This document shows positions 1 through 8,755 of a stretch of 64,000 nucleotides of DNA, in pieces. The translations under genes and the position numbers were made by a program. Source of the DNA: Paenibacillus sp. L3-i20 (GTDB lineage: Bacteria; Bacillota; Bacilli; Paenibacillales; Paenibacillaceae); NCBI RefSeq assembly GCF_022180385.2, contig NZ_BQME02000001.1, positions 186,001 through 250,000 on the forward strand, read 5' to 3'. Numbering within the stretch: position 1 is the first letter of the stretch; each line of letters begins with the position of its first letter. The notes beneath the pieces are model-generated. The model did not search any database. It saw only the letters and a program-made list of their open reading frames with translations, and was not told the origin of the DNA.

Positions 1-77
1 TTACGTTTGCAAAGTTCACCTGTTAAACTTTACTGAAGTCCCGCCAAAGGCCATATGATCTAATAATGATAACATAG
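1..77. other. Left window edge, no gene seen
   Basis: The first 77 bases lie downstream of the PgpA-like gene (minus strand) and carry stops in all frames. A short minus-strand reading (GTG near base 21) cannot be supported. If a gene begins here on the minus strand, it lies mostly outside the window. Confidence 0.4.
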
Positions 78-578
78 TCATGGCGAATCCGGCAAATGAT
101 ATTGGATAGCCTTGGGATCTCCATGAGCGATTCGAGCAGACGCCGCCGCCGCCAAACCTGCCACCAAATCATCGAGAAACACGTGAATTCGCTCACCTTT
201 TACATTCAAATGTCGGATGATTCCTGGCTTCATTTTGTCCAAATAACCAAAGCTTGTAAGACCGATCATACCATATACATTCGTAATTCCAAGTGCCAAT
301 GTCTCATCTACACCGTATAGGGATTCATCCTTCTCCATTATGGATTGAAGCGGCTCTGGAAGCAGTTTGCGCTCAGCCAGTTCATCTAATGCAATTCCCG
401 TATACAAAACATATTGCACTTCACGCTTATCAAGTACTGCAAGAACGCTGAGGCGGCATTCCTCCACCGTTAAATCTGCGTTGTATGGATGTTGCAGTGC
501 TAAAACAATTTCTGCGATATCATCAATAACTACCCCACGCCTCTCAAGCCACTTCTCAATCCCGTTCACATGCATCAT
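78..578 (-). CDS. Phosphatidylglycerophosphatase A family protein (YutG-like)
   Basis: The protein is about 165 aa and resembles the PgpA/YutG family, whose E. coli founder dephosphorylates phosphatidylglycerophosphate. The supporting motif is FLDDLVAG near the C-terminus, matching the conserved DDxxAG signature; a glycine-rich helix region (YGMIGLTSFGYLDK) precedes it. It lacks the clear multiple membrane helices of E. coli PgpA, as is usual for the shorter soluble YutG-type proteins of Firmicutes, so the enzymatic role is inferred. The open frame extends to 635, but a GAGAGGA ribosome site sits directly before tandem ATGs at 578/575 and gives ideal spacing to a GTG at 569, so the start is within 569-578. 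It lies 82 bp downstream of dnaE on the same strand. Confidence 0.75.
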   Translation of the reverse strand: MMHVNGIEKWLERRGVVIDDIAEIVLALQHPYNADLTVEECRLSVLAVLDKREVQYVLYTGIALDELAERKLLPEPLQSIMEKDESLYGVDETLALGITNVYGMIGLTSFGYLDKMKPGIIRHLNVKGERIHVFLDDLVAGLAAAASARIAHGDPKAIQYHLPDSP

Positions 579-660
579 TCCTCTCGCACCCGCTAGTATC
601 TCTATGCATATGCGTAGACAAGCTCTTATGTGCATAAAAGATCAACATGTGACGAGATCC

Positions 661-3600
661 CTATTTAATGACAACGGTACCTTCTCCCAGCAACTCCACT
701 ATAGCCTTTAACAGATCGGGCGTCGGGGTTACACGGTGGCTGTCGCTAAGCGCAATGAGTTTGCCCTCTCTTTCATAAAAAAGTGCCGAATCAAGCCCCC
801 CTGGATGGGCAAAAAGCAATTGTTTCAGTTGACCCAGCACTACAGAATGTTCCTTGTCCGCTGTGATCTTTATGTAAATACGCTGACGCTTCTTCCCGTC
901 TACCACATTCGAAGACACTTTTTTAGTATCTAAAGCTTCGATCGGCTTTGCTTCGATAACAGGCTGCTGCAATTTTGAATTATTCATCCGAGCGGTCCGC
1001 GACTTGGCCCATTGACGAAGGCGACGTACGTGCGCAGTCATGTTCTCTACTGACCCAGCAAATGGAACTACATCTTCCACAAGGAGTTTATAGTCGTCGT
1101 CTTGCTGCTGTACAGTTGCTTGAACAATGTATAGTCCATCCCTCTCGAGCTTATCTCCGCACCGTTTCCATACAGTTGGGAAAACGACAGCTTCGACACG
1201 CATTACACGGTCTTCAACTTCCAGAAAGCCCATCGCATTGCCCTTTTTATTCGTAAACGGCTTGAGTCCAGCAATCATTACGCCTACTATAACAATCGTT
1301 CCATCCTGAGCATCAGATAGTTCTACTAACCGATCGAGCTCAAGTCCCTCTAGCTGCGTAGCAACAGCATCAAGCGGATGCCCAGATAAATACATTCCGA
1401 GTAAATCCCTTTCAAAATCCAACATCTGCGTTGTTGTAAATGGTCGAATTTCTGGTAATTCGACATCCCAGTTCTGCACCTCGTCAAAGCCGAACATTTC
1501 AATTTGTAATTCTTCGCGTTCCTTCCGCCACTTAAGAGCAACTTCTACCGTTTCCTCAAGTGCGCCCAGCAGTTGAGCTCTATGTCCAGGCAACGAATCA
1601 CATGCTCCTGCTTGGATTAAAGACTCTAACACACGTTTATTTACTACCCGTAAGTCTACACGTTTGGCTAGATCAAGCAAGCTCTCAAAAGGTTTCTCTT
1701 GTCGTTCCTTCAATATAGCATCGATAGCTTGAGAACCCACGTTTTTTATAGAAGCGAGTCCGAAACGAACGGCTTGACCAATCGGAGTAAATGAGGTGCT
1801 GCTTTCATTAATGTCCGGAGGCAACACCTTAATACCCATTCTTCGACATTCATCGGCGTATTCCGCAGTTTTCCTCATATTGCCTGTTACAGACGCTAAC
1901 ATAGAAGCCATAAAAGGAACAGGGTAATGAGCCTTCAGCCAGGCAGTCTGGAAAGCGAGCACGCCATAAGCAGCAGCATGAGCACGAGGGAAGCCATAAT
2001 CAGCAAATCGAACAATCATATCATAAACATGGTTAGCTTCGATTGTGCTATATCCTTGCGTTAAGCTTCCCTTTACAAAGTGAGCCCGCTCCTCATCCAG
2101 TACTTCTCGCTTTTTCTTAGACACTGCTCGCCGCAGCAAATCTGCTTCACCTAACGAGAAACCTGCCATAAGAGAAGCGATTTGCATAATCTGTTCCTGA
2201 TACACGATAATGCCATACGTATCAGACAGAATGGACTCCAAAGAAGGATGTGGATATTCAACTACGAGTGAACCATGTTTACCGCCAATGTATTTGGGTA
2301 TAAACTCCATTGGGCCCGGGCGATACAACGCAAGCACAGATATAATATCTTCAAACGTTGATGGCTTCATTTCACGAAGCACTCTACGTACACCAGCTGA
2401 TTCCAGCTGAAAGATGCCGGTAGTTTCCCCTTTTCCAAGCATCGTATACGTCTCGGTATCGGAGTCACTCACTTTGCGGAAATCAATGTCTTTGTCAAAC
2501 AATTCCTTTACCCAATTAAGAGTACGCTCCAATATAGATAACGTTCGAAGTCCAAGAAAATCCATCTTAAGCAAACCAATCGCTTCTAGATGCTCCATTG
2601 AATATTGCGTCAAAGGAATTTGGTCACTGCCCTCTTGAAGAGGAACGTAATGGGTAAGAGGTTCTTGGGAAATGACTACCCCAGCTGCATGTGTGGACGC
2701 ATGCCTTGGCATTCCTTCGACCTTCATCGCCATATGGAGCATCTTATTTGTTTTGGGCTGATTTTCGTACACTTCCCTTAGCCCGCTTCCGCTACGCAAA
2801 GCCTCCTCTAGTGTTATGCCAAGCTGATTTGGAATAAGCTTGGCAGCTCTATCAACTTCCTGGAAAGGTACATTTAGCGCTCGTCCAACATCTCTTACCG
2901 CTGCCTTAGCCGCCATAGTACCAAAAGTGATTATTTGTGCGACATGCGCCTCACCATACTTAGCAGCAACATAAGCAATAACTTCATCTCTTCGCTCGTC
3001 ATTAAAATCAATATCGATGTCCGGCATAGATATCCGTTCGGGATTAAGAAATCTCTCAAAGAGCAGCTTATATTTCAACGGATCTACATCCGTAATACGC
3101 AGCGTATAAGCAACTAGACTGCCTGCTGAGGAACCCCGACCAGGACCTGTGCGAATTCCTCGTTCATGTGCAAATCGAACGAAGTCCCACACAATTAAAA
3201 AATAGTCGCTAAAGCCCATATTTTCGATAACCGATAGCTCATAAGCAAGCCTATCCTCTGCAGTTTTTCTGAAAGCAGAGTTTTCGGTCCAATCTTCCAA
3301 GCCCGCATATCTTGAATTGAGTCCGTCACGGCAAAGCTCTGCCAAATATTGTGCAGAGTTAGTACCATCCGGAACAGGACGAAAGACTGGAAGTGCCGCA
3401 CGGCCAAGTGAAAGCTCCAGATTGCATTTATTAGCAATTTCGATCGTATTTGCGATAGCCTCGGGTACATGTCGGAACAATGAAACCATCTCATCGCCGG
3501 TTTTTAAATATAATTGGTCTGTCAAAATTTGCATCCGGTCTTTGTCATCGACGGACTTTCCCGTACCGATACAAATAAGCACATCTTGGACTTCAGCATC

Positions 3601-4263
3601 TTCCGGTTGTAAATAGTGAACATCATTGGTGGCAACCAGTTTGATACCAGTCTCTTTTGACAATTCGATCATAGCTGTAGAAACTTTTTTCTGCTCAAGC
3701 ATGCCATGATCTTGGATCTCCAAATAAAAATCGTCTCCAAAAATAGCTTCGTAACGCTTAGCCGCTTCTATTGCAGCGTCCTTACGGTCATGCAGCAAAT
3801 GCTGCGATACTTCACCCTGTAAGCACGAGCTGAGACATACCAGCCCTTCAGCATATTGAGCCAGCACTTCCATATCCACTCTAGGTTTGTAATGAAATCC
3901 TTCCAAATGGGCAACGGAACACAGTCTCATCAAGTTACGATAACCGGCCTCATTTTTGGCGAGTACAATTAAATGATACGTTGGGTTATCTTTACGCGAG
4001 CCTCCCTGAAATCGGGAGCCAGCGGTTAAATATAGCTCACAGCCGATGATCGGCTTAATTCCTTGTGCGCGACAAGCGCGATAGAAGGGGATTGCACCGT
4101 ACATCACACCATGATCCGTCAGAGCGAGCGCCTTCATCCCAAGATCCGCTGCTTTTGCTGTCAGATCTCTAATACGAGCAGCACCATCGAGCAGACTATA
4201 TTCGCTATGCGCATGCAAGTGCACAAATGCCGTTCCACTCCTGCCATCCATCGTGTTCTTCAT
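661..4263 (-). CDS. dnaE: DNA polymerase III alpha subunit DnaE
   Basis: This is the replicative C-family DNA polymerase of the DnaE type. In low-GC Gram-positives it works beside PolC, extending primers before handing over. An N-terminal PHP domain starts with HLHAHSEYSLLDG (residues 15-27). The palm carries GPGRGSSAGSLVAY (373-386) and the catalytic PDIDIDF (414-420), the latter holding two of the three metal-binding aspartates. KMDFLGLRTLSIL and the thumb/fingers follow, with an OB-fold region near residue 1000. The length, 1200 aa, is somewhat above B. subtilis DnaE (about 1115) because of a C-terminal extension. The GAAGGGA ribosome site directly abuts the ATG at 4263; the ATG four codons later (4251) is the alternative start. 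No 3'-exonuclease insert of PolC type is seen. Confidence 0.97.
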   Translation of the reverse strand: MKNTMDGRSGTAFVHLHAHSEYSLLDGAARIRDLTAKAADLGMKALALTDHGVMYGAIPFYRACRAQGIKPIIGCELYLTAGSRFQGGSRKDNPTYHLIVLAKNEAGYRNLMRLCSVAHLEGFHYKPRVDMEVLAQYAEGLVCLSSCLQGEVSQHLLHDRKDAAIEAAKRYEAIFGDDFYLEIQDHGMLEQKKVSTAMIELSKETGIKLVATNDVHYLQPEDAEVQDVLICIGTGKSVDDKDRMQILTDQLYLKTGDEMVSLFRHVPEAIANTIEIANKCNLELSLGRAALPVFRPVPDGTNSAQYLAELCRDGLNSRYAGLEDWTENSAFRKTAEDRLAYELSVIENMGFSDYFLIVWDFVRFAHERGIRTGPGRGSSAGSLVAYTLRITDVDPLKYKLLFERFLNPERISMPDIDIDFNDERRDEVIAYVAAKYGEAHVAQIITFGTMAAKAAVRDVGRALNVPFQEVDRAAKLIPNQLGITLEEALRSGSGLREVYENQPKTNKMLHMAMKVEGMPRHASTHAAGVVISQEPLTHYVPLQEGSDQIPLTQYSMEHLEAIGLLKMDFLGLRTLSILERTLNWVKELFDKDIDFRKVSDSDTETYTMLGKGETTGIFQLESAGVRRVLREMKPSTFEDIISVLALYRPGPMEFIPKYIGGKHGSLVVEYPHPSLESILSDTYGIIVYQEQIMQIASLMAGFSLGEADLLRRAVSKKKREVLDEERAHFVKGSLTQGYSTIEANHVYDMIVRFADYGFPRAHAAAYGVLAFQTAWLKAHYPVPFMASMLASVTGNMRKTAEYADECRRMGIKVLPPDINESSTSFTPIGQAVRFGLASIKNVGSQAIDAILKERQEKPFESLLDLAKRVDLRVVNKRVLESLIQAGACDSLPGHRAQLLGALEETVEVALKWRKEREELQIEMFGFDEVQNWDVELPEIRPFTTTQMLDFERDLLGMYLSGHPLDAVATQLEGLELDRLVELSDAQDGTIVIVGVMIAGLKPFTNKKGNAMGFLEVEDRVMRVEAVVFPTVWKRCGDKLERDGLYIVQATVQQQDDDYKLLVEDVVPFAGSVENMTAHVRRLRQWAKSRTARMNNSKLQQPVIEAKPIEALDTKKVSSNVVDGKKRQRIYIKITADKEHSVVLGQLKQLLFAHPGGLDSALFYEREGKLIALSDSHRVTPTPDLLKAIVELLGEGTVVIK

Positions 4264-4309
4264 TCCCTTCTTGCTCTTGACTTAAAAATGTTAAGTTACA
4301 GCTATTTTA

Positions 4310-4339
4310 TCATAATCGAGTTGGACACGCCCATAGAAT
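4310..4339 (+). promoter_or_regulatory. Candidate SigE-type promoter for ytrH-ytrI
   Basis: TCATAAT (4310-4316), a 15-bp spacer and CATAGAAT (4332-4339) resemble the mother-cell SigE consensus (roughly KMATATT, 13-15 bp, CATACANT). It stands 36 bp before the ytrH ATG. In B. subtilis ytrHI is SigE-controlled, which fits. The match is by eye only. Confidence 0.45.
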
Positions 4340-4375
4340 GGTAGTAAGGAATGGGGTTTAAAGGAGGTTTTACGA

Positions 4376-4702
4376 ATGACTTACTTTTTGTCAAAGGCCG
4401 GACTCGATTTTTTTATCGCTTTTGGAGTTGTTATTGGTGGTTCTATGTTAGCTGGTCTTGGTTCGGTATTTATGTTGCTGCCGCCGGCCACTGTTATGGT
4501 TGATACAGCCTTGAGGCTGAAGATATGGGCTATCGTCGCCGCAATTGGCGGTTCTATCGATCCCGTTAAAGTTATCGAAAGTAATTTTGCTGCCGGACAA
4601 TTGTCTCCTGTTGCACAACAAATTTGTTTTATAATGTTTGCATTTCTTGGTGCACATGTCGCGACTGAATTAGTGAAATTAATTTGTAAGGGGGCCGTGT
4701 AA
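4376..4702 (+). CDS. ytrH: Sporulation membrane protein YtrH
   Basis: This 108-aa hydrophobic protein matches the YtrH family, which B. subtilis needs for efficient sporulation, probably at the outer forespore membrane. Three membrane segments are visible: residues 10-33 (FIAFGVVIGGSMLAGLGSV), 45-60 and 80-102. Between the last two, SIDPVKVIESNF...GQLSPVAQQ is typical of the family. The AAAGGAGGT ribosome site (4360-4368) is strong. The gene diverges from dnaE and is followed 3 bp later by ytrI, the same pair order as in B. subtilis, so the two are almost surely one operon, likely expressed in the mother cell. Confidence 0.9.
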   Translation: MTYFLSKAGLDFFIAFGVVIGGSMLAGLGSVFMLLPPATVMVDTALRLKIWAIVAAIGGSIDPVKVIESNFAAGQLSPVAQQICFIMFAFLGAHVATELVKLICKGAV

Positions 4703-4705
4703 CGT

Positions 4706-5224
4706 ATGCGTATGCCTACATTTGAGCGGTATGTAAGGGGCATGCAGCTGGTAGGTGTTTTTCTAATCGGAATGTTAGCGGGAGCTATTGTTCTTAATAC
4801 GTTATTCATCGAGGAGTTTGAGGCTTTATACCATACTCGCAACGAACTTGAAGTAAAGCTCGAGCAATACGAACAAGATATTAAAAACTTGAATCAATAT
4901 AAAAATCAGCATACTGTTATCAAAAGTATTCAGCTTCGTATAGCAGAAGATTCAGGCGGAGGCATTGCACGTACACAAATAGATAAAGTAACAGAAACCC
5001 AATTGATTAAACTTGTCAAAGAAGACTTGTCGATTTTCCTCGGTCAAAGCATCTATGAAATTGATTCAGACGCCAAATTCGCAAGGAGACTTCTCCAGCG
5101 CAAAGTATACTTGGATGTAAACGGAAAAGATTATTTTATTGATATCCGTACCGTCCTTTTGGCTGACAATGTGCTGCAAATTTGGCTCGATGCACGAGTA
5201 TATGTAAAACCACCTGCAACTTGA
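4706..5224 (+). CDS. ytrI: Sporulation membrane protein YtrI
   Basis: This 172-aa protein has a short cytoplasmic start, one membrane anchor (residues 12-30, LVGVFLIGMLAGAIVLNTLF) and a coiled-coil stretch (about 38-60, rich in E, L, K and Q). A small alpha/beta domain follows and ends in a run of beta strands (YLDVNGKDYFIDIRTVLL). Size, topology and position directly after ytrH match B. subtilis YtrI, a protein required for normal sporulation whose biochemical role is unknown. Start: ATG at 4706, with GGGGG 11 bp upstream; the ATG at 4712 is an alternative. Confidence 0.87.
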   Translation: MRMPTFERYVRGMQLVGVFLIGMLAGAIVLNTLFIEEFEALYHTRNELEVKLEQYEQDIKNLNQYKNQHTVIKSIQLRIAEDSGGGIARTQIDKVTETQLIKLVKEDLSIFLGQSIYEIDSDAKFARRLLQRKVYLDVNGKDYFIDIRTVLLADNVLQIWLDARVYVKPPAT

Positions 5225-5313
5225 AGCATTCTATCCCTAAATCTGTTACAATAGATTGCAATTGACACTCTAATGAATTGACATAATTAATTCTAAAAGG
5301 AGCCTCATCTACA

Positions 5314-5628
5314 ATGGACCAAATTCTTCAATGGGTGCTATTCCCAGGCATCGTTATTACGCTAGCTCTATCATTGCTTTTTAGTCTGAAATCACGGCGT
5401 TCCAAGGAACCAAGAACTCGCGGTATTAACACAGCACGTATGAATATAAGCATGGGTTTCATGCTCCTGTTTTTTGCATCCGTACAACTGTTTTATTCCG
5501 CGGAGTCCACTCTACGCATCATTATTGGTGCGATCTTTATCGTTATAGGTTTGTTTAATCTTTTTGCAGGTTTCCGAAACCTTAGTGCGTATAGCTCACG
5601 TGGACAGGAAGAAGCCCACCGTCCATAA
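5314..5628 (+). CDS. ytpI: YtpI-like small membrane protein
   Basis: This 104-aa protein has three hydrophobic segments (about 6-25, 43-62 and 66-88) separated by a basic loop (SLKSRRSKEPRTRG). It matches the YtpI family, found next to ytoI and the ytr genes in Bacillus, and the gene order here is the same. No function is known. AAAAGGAG stands 11 bp before the ATG. A weak promoter-like pair (TTACAA at 5246, TCTAAT at 5269) lies upstream. Its stop is only 6 bp from the converging stop of ytoI, with no hairpin between. Confidence 0.8.
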   Translation: MDQILQWVLFPGIVITLALSLLFSLKSRRSKEPRTRGINTARMNISMGFMLLFFASVQLFYSAESTLRIIIGAIFIVIGLFNLFAGFRNLSAYSSRGQEEAHRP

Positions 5629-5634
5629 CCCATA

Positions 5635-6990
5635 TTAATAAGGATCAATCATCTGTGCCGTCATCATAGCTTTGGCGGCCAGACCTTGACGATCAAGCAC
5701 CTCTATTTCCAACTTCGAAAATTTTCTACTCATCTCAAGAGCCTTCGGCTTTATCGTAATGACATTATCGATTTGAACTGGCCTTACGTAATATGAGGTC
5801 ATACTCTCCAAAAGGAAGTCACGTTTCCCTGTCTCTCTGATCATACGTCTTGCCGCTTGCATCATTAACGTCGATAGTAATCCTTCTGATGCCATACCAA
5901 GTGCTCCCGACATCTGCGGTGTAATCGATCCTTTATAACTAATTCCCGCTTCTTCGGTACCGTTCTCCTCCGATTGCATAAAACCTGCCCACATTAAATC
6001 TTCAAACGTTTGACCCGATTCCGGCTGCTTGCCTGCGAATCGCATAGCGTCAAGCACTTCTTGACGAGTCACAACTCCAAGCAACTTGCGATGTCGGTCC
6101 ACGATAGGAAGCAAGTCTATTCCTTCTGCTGCCATTGTATGGGCTGCCGATGTGACGGTAATGTTCGGAGCTGCTGTAATGGGTTGCCTTGACATGATCT
6201 TATCAACGGCAATATCATCAACGAAACCTACTGCGTCCTTGGCAGTCATCATACCAATAACTTTTCTACGATCGTCAACTACAGGAAACCGAGAATAGCC
6301 TGTCTCCTTTGTCAACTTATTGTACTCAGCTACTGTTGCTCCAAGTCGCAGTACATCAGCAGGTCGACTAAATGTCACAATGTCCTCTATCAACATAATT
6401 TTACGCTTAATAAGTCGATCGTACATCGCTCTATTAATCAGTGAGGCCACTGTAAACGTATCATGTCTCGAGGAAAGTATAGGTAGCGACAACTCATCGG
6501 CGAGCTTAATAACTTCTAGACTTGGCTCAAATCCACCCGTAATTAAAACGCCAGCTCCTTGTTCTAATCCGCATCGATGTGCACTTACCCGGTTGCCAAC
6601 AATAAGCAAACTACCCTGATCAATATAACGAAGCATCGCATCAAGCTCCATAGCGCCAATGACGAATTTATGCAGTGACTTGTCCAGTCCGTCAGCTCCA
6701 CCAAACAAACGTCCATCTACGATTTGAGCAACTTCCCCGAAAGTCAATTGATCCAAAGCATCTCTTCTCTTACGATCGATTCGAACAGTACCAATTCTCT
6801 CTTTGGTGCTGACAAGTCCTGACGATTCAGCTTCTTTAAATGCTTTGTAGACAGTTCCTTCGCTCACGCTCAGCGCTTTAGCTAACGCTCTTACAGAAAT
6901 TTTCGTGCCAATTTTGAGACTTTGTATATGTTGAAGAATTTGTTCATGTTTTGTGCTTGTTTCATTGCTTGAATCATGGTTCGTAGCCAA
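5635..6990 (-). CDS. ytoI: YtoI-type regulator: HTH, DRTGG, CBS pair, hotdog
   Basis: The 451-aa protein has four parts. A GntR-like winged helix is at about residues 15-75 (RALAKALSVSEGTVYKAFKEAESSGLV). A DRTGG domain (75-190) contains ADGLDKSLHKFVIGAMELD and GVLITGGF. A CBS pair follows (195-315; FPVVDDRRKVIGMMTAKDAV and LLPIVDRHRKLLGVVTRQEV). The C-terminal domain is a hotdog thioesterase-like fold (320-445). This architecture is that of B. subtilis YtoI. CBS pairs usually bind adenosine nucleotides, so a nucleotide-sensing transcription regulator is inferred. Start is TTG at 6990, chosen because AAGGAG lies 9 bp upstream. Confidence 0.88.
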   Translation of the reverse strand: MATNHDSSNETSTKHEQILQHIQSLKIGTKISVRALAKALSVSEGTVYKAFKEAESSGLVSTKERIGTVRIDRKRRDALDQLTFGEVAQIVDGRLFGGADGLDKSLHKFVIGAMELDAMLRYIDQGSLLIVGNRVSAHRCGLEQGAGVLITGGFEPSLEVIKLADELSLPILSSRHDTFTVASLINRAMYDRLIKRKIMLIEDIVTFSRPADVLRLGATVAEYNKLTKETGYSRFPVVDDRRKVIGMMTAKDAVGFVDDIAVDKIMSRQPITAAPNITVTSAAHTMAAEGIDLLPIVDRHRKLLGVVTRQEVLDAMRFAGKQPESGQTFEDLMWAGFMQSEENGTEEAGISYKGSITPQMSGALGMASEGLLSTLMMQAARRMIRETGKRDFLLESMTSYYVRPVQIDNVITIKPKALEMSRKFSKLEIEVLDRQGLAAKAMMTAQMIDPY

Positions 6991-7040
6991 TGCGTATCAC
7001 TCCTTGTATTTATTATAGGAGATCCTGCAATAAATAACGA

Positions 7041-7535
7041 CTACCAGTCAAATTCAACCTTAGTCACCTTAAACTTAGCTTCCACAGCTTCTCCGCCTGT
7101 ACCATTAATCCTCCATTTTTTGAATAGACTTTGCATAGTGTTATTGTTAATTGCACTTTCAGCGCCCTTAACAATAAACTCTTGCCAATCATAAGCAATC
7201 GGCACACGATAACGGAGTTTCAAAATTGGGTAATTTACGAATTCTATAACTTGCGGAGGAATCTCTTCATACACGCTAGAAAACAGAAATGAGTTGCTCT
7301 CGGTGTGAGGTCTTTCGATGGAATCAGACTTTAACTGCATCATATATTCAACCGTCTGAGTATGTGCGTTAACCCCGCAACTAAATGAACCTTTCGCTGT
7401 AGCAGTCTTTAGATGTCGGTGCGAGAAGCGGTATGTAAAAGTTAACTTAAAGGAAACATTGCAATAATAAGATCTAACTTTACGGTAAAATTCAAACTCT
7501 TCTACCAGCATCCTTCCTTCACCCTGCTCCTTCAT
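7041..7535 (-). CDS. Conserved hypothetical protein
   Basis: A 164-aa protein that I do not recognise. It is soluble, rich in aromatic residues and beta-strand-like segments (FKLTFTYRFSHRH, NYPILKLRYRVPIAYDW), and lacks a signal peptide or membrane helix. GGTGG lies 8 bp before the ATG at 7535; GAAGGAAGG directly before a second ATG (7511, MLVEEF) makes that start possible too. It is between ytoI and a divergent XRE regulator and may be transcribed with ytoI (50 bp gap). Confidence 0.6.
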   Translation of the reverse strand: MKEQGEGRMLVEEFEFYRKVRSYYCNVSFKLTFTYRFSHRHLKTATAKGSFSCGVNAHTQTVEYMMQLKSDSIERPHTESNSFLFSSVYEEIPPQVIEFVNYPILKLRYRVPIAYDWQEFIVKGAESAINNNTMQSLFKKWRINGTGGEAVEAKFKVTKVEFDW

Positions 7536-7638
7536 TGATTATTCCACCATTCTAACACATTTGTAATTATTATGTTAATTATATTAAATAATCCACCCTT
7601 AAGTCAATGACTATAGTAACTAAAATAGATACATTCTA

Positions 7639-7644
7639 TATAAT
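7639..7644 (+). promoter_or_regulatory. -10 box of the XRE regulator gene
   Basis: A perfect TATAAT lies 48 bp before the ATG of the XRE gene, in an AT-rich divergent intergenic region. No convincing -35 is seen at 17 bp. Confidence 0.4.
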
Positions 7645-7691
7645 GTTGTTGCTCCTCTCACAAAACCCTATCGTTAGGCTGAGGTGACAAA

Positions 7692-8039
7692 ATGAGTACT
7701 ATTGGGCGACTAATTGGCGACAACATTCGAGATTTACGCAAATCTAAAGGCTTCAGCCAAGAGCAGCTCGCACTTCGTGCCGATATTAATGCTTCTTATA
7801 TGGGGCAGGTTGAACGGGGAGAAAAAAATCCCACTATCGATGTGCTCAGCAAAATTGCTATTGCGCTGCAAACGCCATTAGAAAGAATCGTAAATGTTGA
7901 GGTCAATCATGAAACAGATGAAAGCTCAACACGATATGTAGACAAAATCGCCAACCAACTGAACGGACTTACCTTGAAGGAACAAGAGGCCGTTTATAAA
8001 CTCGTCAAGCAGCTCGTTCAGTTCAAGGAAATGGAATGA
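7692..8039 (+). CDS. XRE-family transcriptional regulator
   Basis: A 115-aa protein with an N-terminal Cro/C1-type helix-turn-helix (about residues 10-64; LRKSKGFSQEQLALRADINASYMGQVERGEKNPTI split over the recognition helix) and a C-terminal helical tail (KEQEAVYKLVKQLVQFKEME) probably used for dimerisation. It resembles the many short SinR-like regulators of Bacillales but lacks the SinR/SinI dimer motif LDxEW, so it is not the SinR of this genome (see 42025). Targets are unknown. Its stop is followed by a structured repeat (8045-8152) and a strong hairpin. Confidence 0.88.
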   Translation: MSTIGRLIGDNIRDLRKSKGFSQEQLALRADINASYMGQVERGEKNPTIDVLSKIAIALQTPLERIVNVEVNHETDESSTRYVDKIANQLNGLTLKEQEAVYKLVKQLVQFKEME

Positions 8040-8044
8040 TCCAG

Positions 8045-8152
8045 GCGTACACGGCTAAGCCGTCCTTTGGAGGCTTAGCTATCGTTTTGCGGAGAAATAT
8101 AAGCCTTTTATAAGATAACAACCGTATAGAAGGCTTACATTTGAAACAAAAC
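8045..8152 (+). repeat. Structured intergenic repeat, copy 1 of 4
   Basis: This copy starts 5 bp after the XRE stop. Its core CGGCTAAGCCGTCCTTTGG is shared with the copies at 21578, 48000 and 57474. The first 65 bp are well conserved (shared GGAGAAATATAAGCC segment); the A/T-rich tail has diverged most here. Two hairpins compete: ACGGCT/AGCCGT and AAGCC(G)TCC/GGAGGCTT with a TTT loop. Confidence 0.85.
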
Positions 8153-8153
8153 A

Positions 8154-8190
8154 CAAACCATCTACCTGCTTATCGCAGGTAGATGGTTTG
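8154..8190. terminator. Bidirectional terminator-like hairpin
   Basis: CAAACCATCTACCTGC (8154-8169) pairs perfectly with 8175-8190: a 16-bp stem with a 5-nt loop. It separates the plus-strand XRE gene from the converging gene ending at 8218. Confidence 0.8.
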
Positions 8191-8217
8191 TTCGTCCGGC
8201 AATTGAAGTTGGTCCCT

Positions 8218-8541
8218 TTATTCTCCTCTTACCTTACGCTTATTTGTCATATATTTCGTTATTCCCTTCTCAAGCGCCTGTTCAAAATGTACTGCTTTAG
8301 CCCGTTTAATCCGCGCTAATTCTTTGCGCTTCTTCTCATTCATGAACAACAGCATATTGATATTTGCAGCAATAATAACGGCGGTAAACGCTAGCCACAC
8401 ATACCAAAAAAGTTTAGCGCCTCCGTCGAGGCTTCCCTGTCCAAGCACAGATAAAGCATAAAAAAGCATGCCTGAAGCTGCTACTAAATAAAAGATATGT
8501 TTCCCTTTCCCTGCCACCTTTTCTTTCTTCACCACCCGCAT
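8218..8541 (-). CDS. Small membrane protein, unknown function
   Basis: A 107-aa protein with a basic N-terminus (VVKKEKVAGKGK), two membrane helices (about residues 15-33, FYLVAASGMLFYALSVLG, and 43-67) and a long basic amphipathic cytoplasmic tail (MNEKKRKELARIKRAKAVHFEQ). Both ends are predicted to be inside. I do not recognise the family. It stands alone between two plus-strand units. Confidence 0.65.
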   Translation of the reverse strand: MRVVKKEKVAGKGKHIFYLVAASGMLFYALSVLGQGSLDGGAKLFWYVWLAFTAVIIAANINMLLFMNEKKRKELARIKRAKAVHFEQALEKGITKYMTNKRKVRGE

Positions 8542-8755
8542 TCAGCCCCTTTTCCTACTCTCGTCCTACATCTCATATCATTCTATGAATATATCGATTC
8601 ACATATGTCTTAAACGTCTTTTCTTTATCGCCTATACTGCTTAATTAGAATCACAATCCATTAGGCATATTCATATGATGAATTAATTCGTGTAATACAC
8701 CTATAGGCCTCATGCCTCCATTCGCAATACCTCCTGATTTGGAAGGAGAATAGGA

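Noticed and set aside
4381-4842. A 153-aa minus-strand ORF opposite ytrH
   Set aside because: It is antisense to two recognised sporulation genes with a strong ribosome site.
7692-8039. The XRE gene near 7.7 kb as the SinR of this genome
   Set aside because: It lacks the C-terminal LDxEW SinI-binding motif, which is fully present in the gene at 42025.
8045-8152. The structured repeat as a known riboswitch (for example c-di-GMP type)
   Set aside because: The consensus of known aptamers is not seen, and all copies lie after genes rather than before them.
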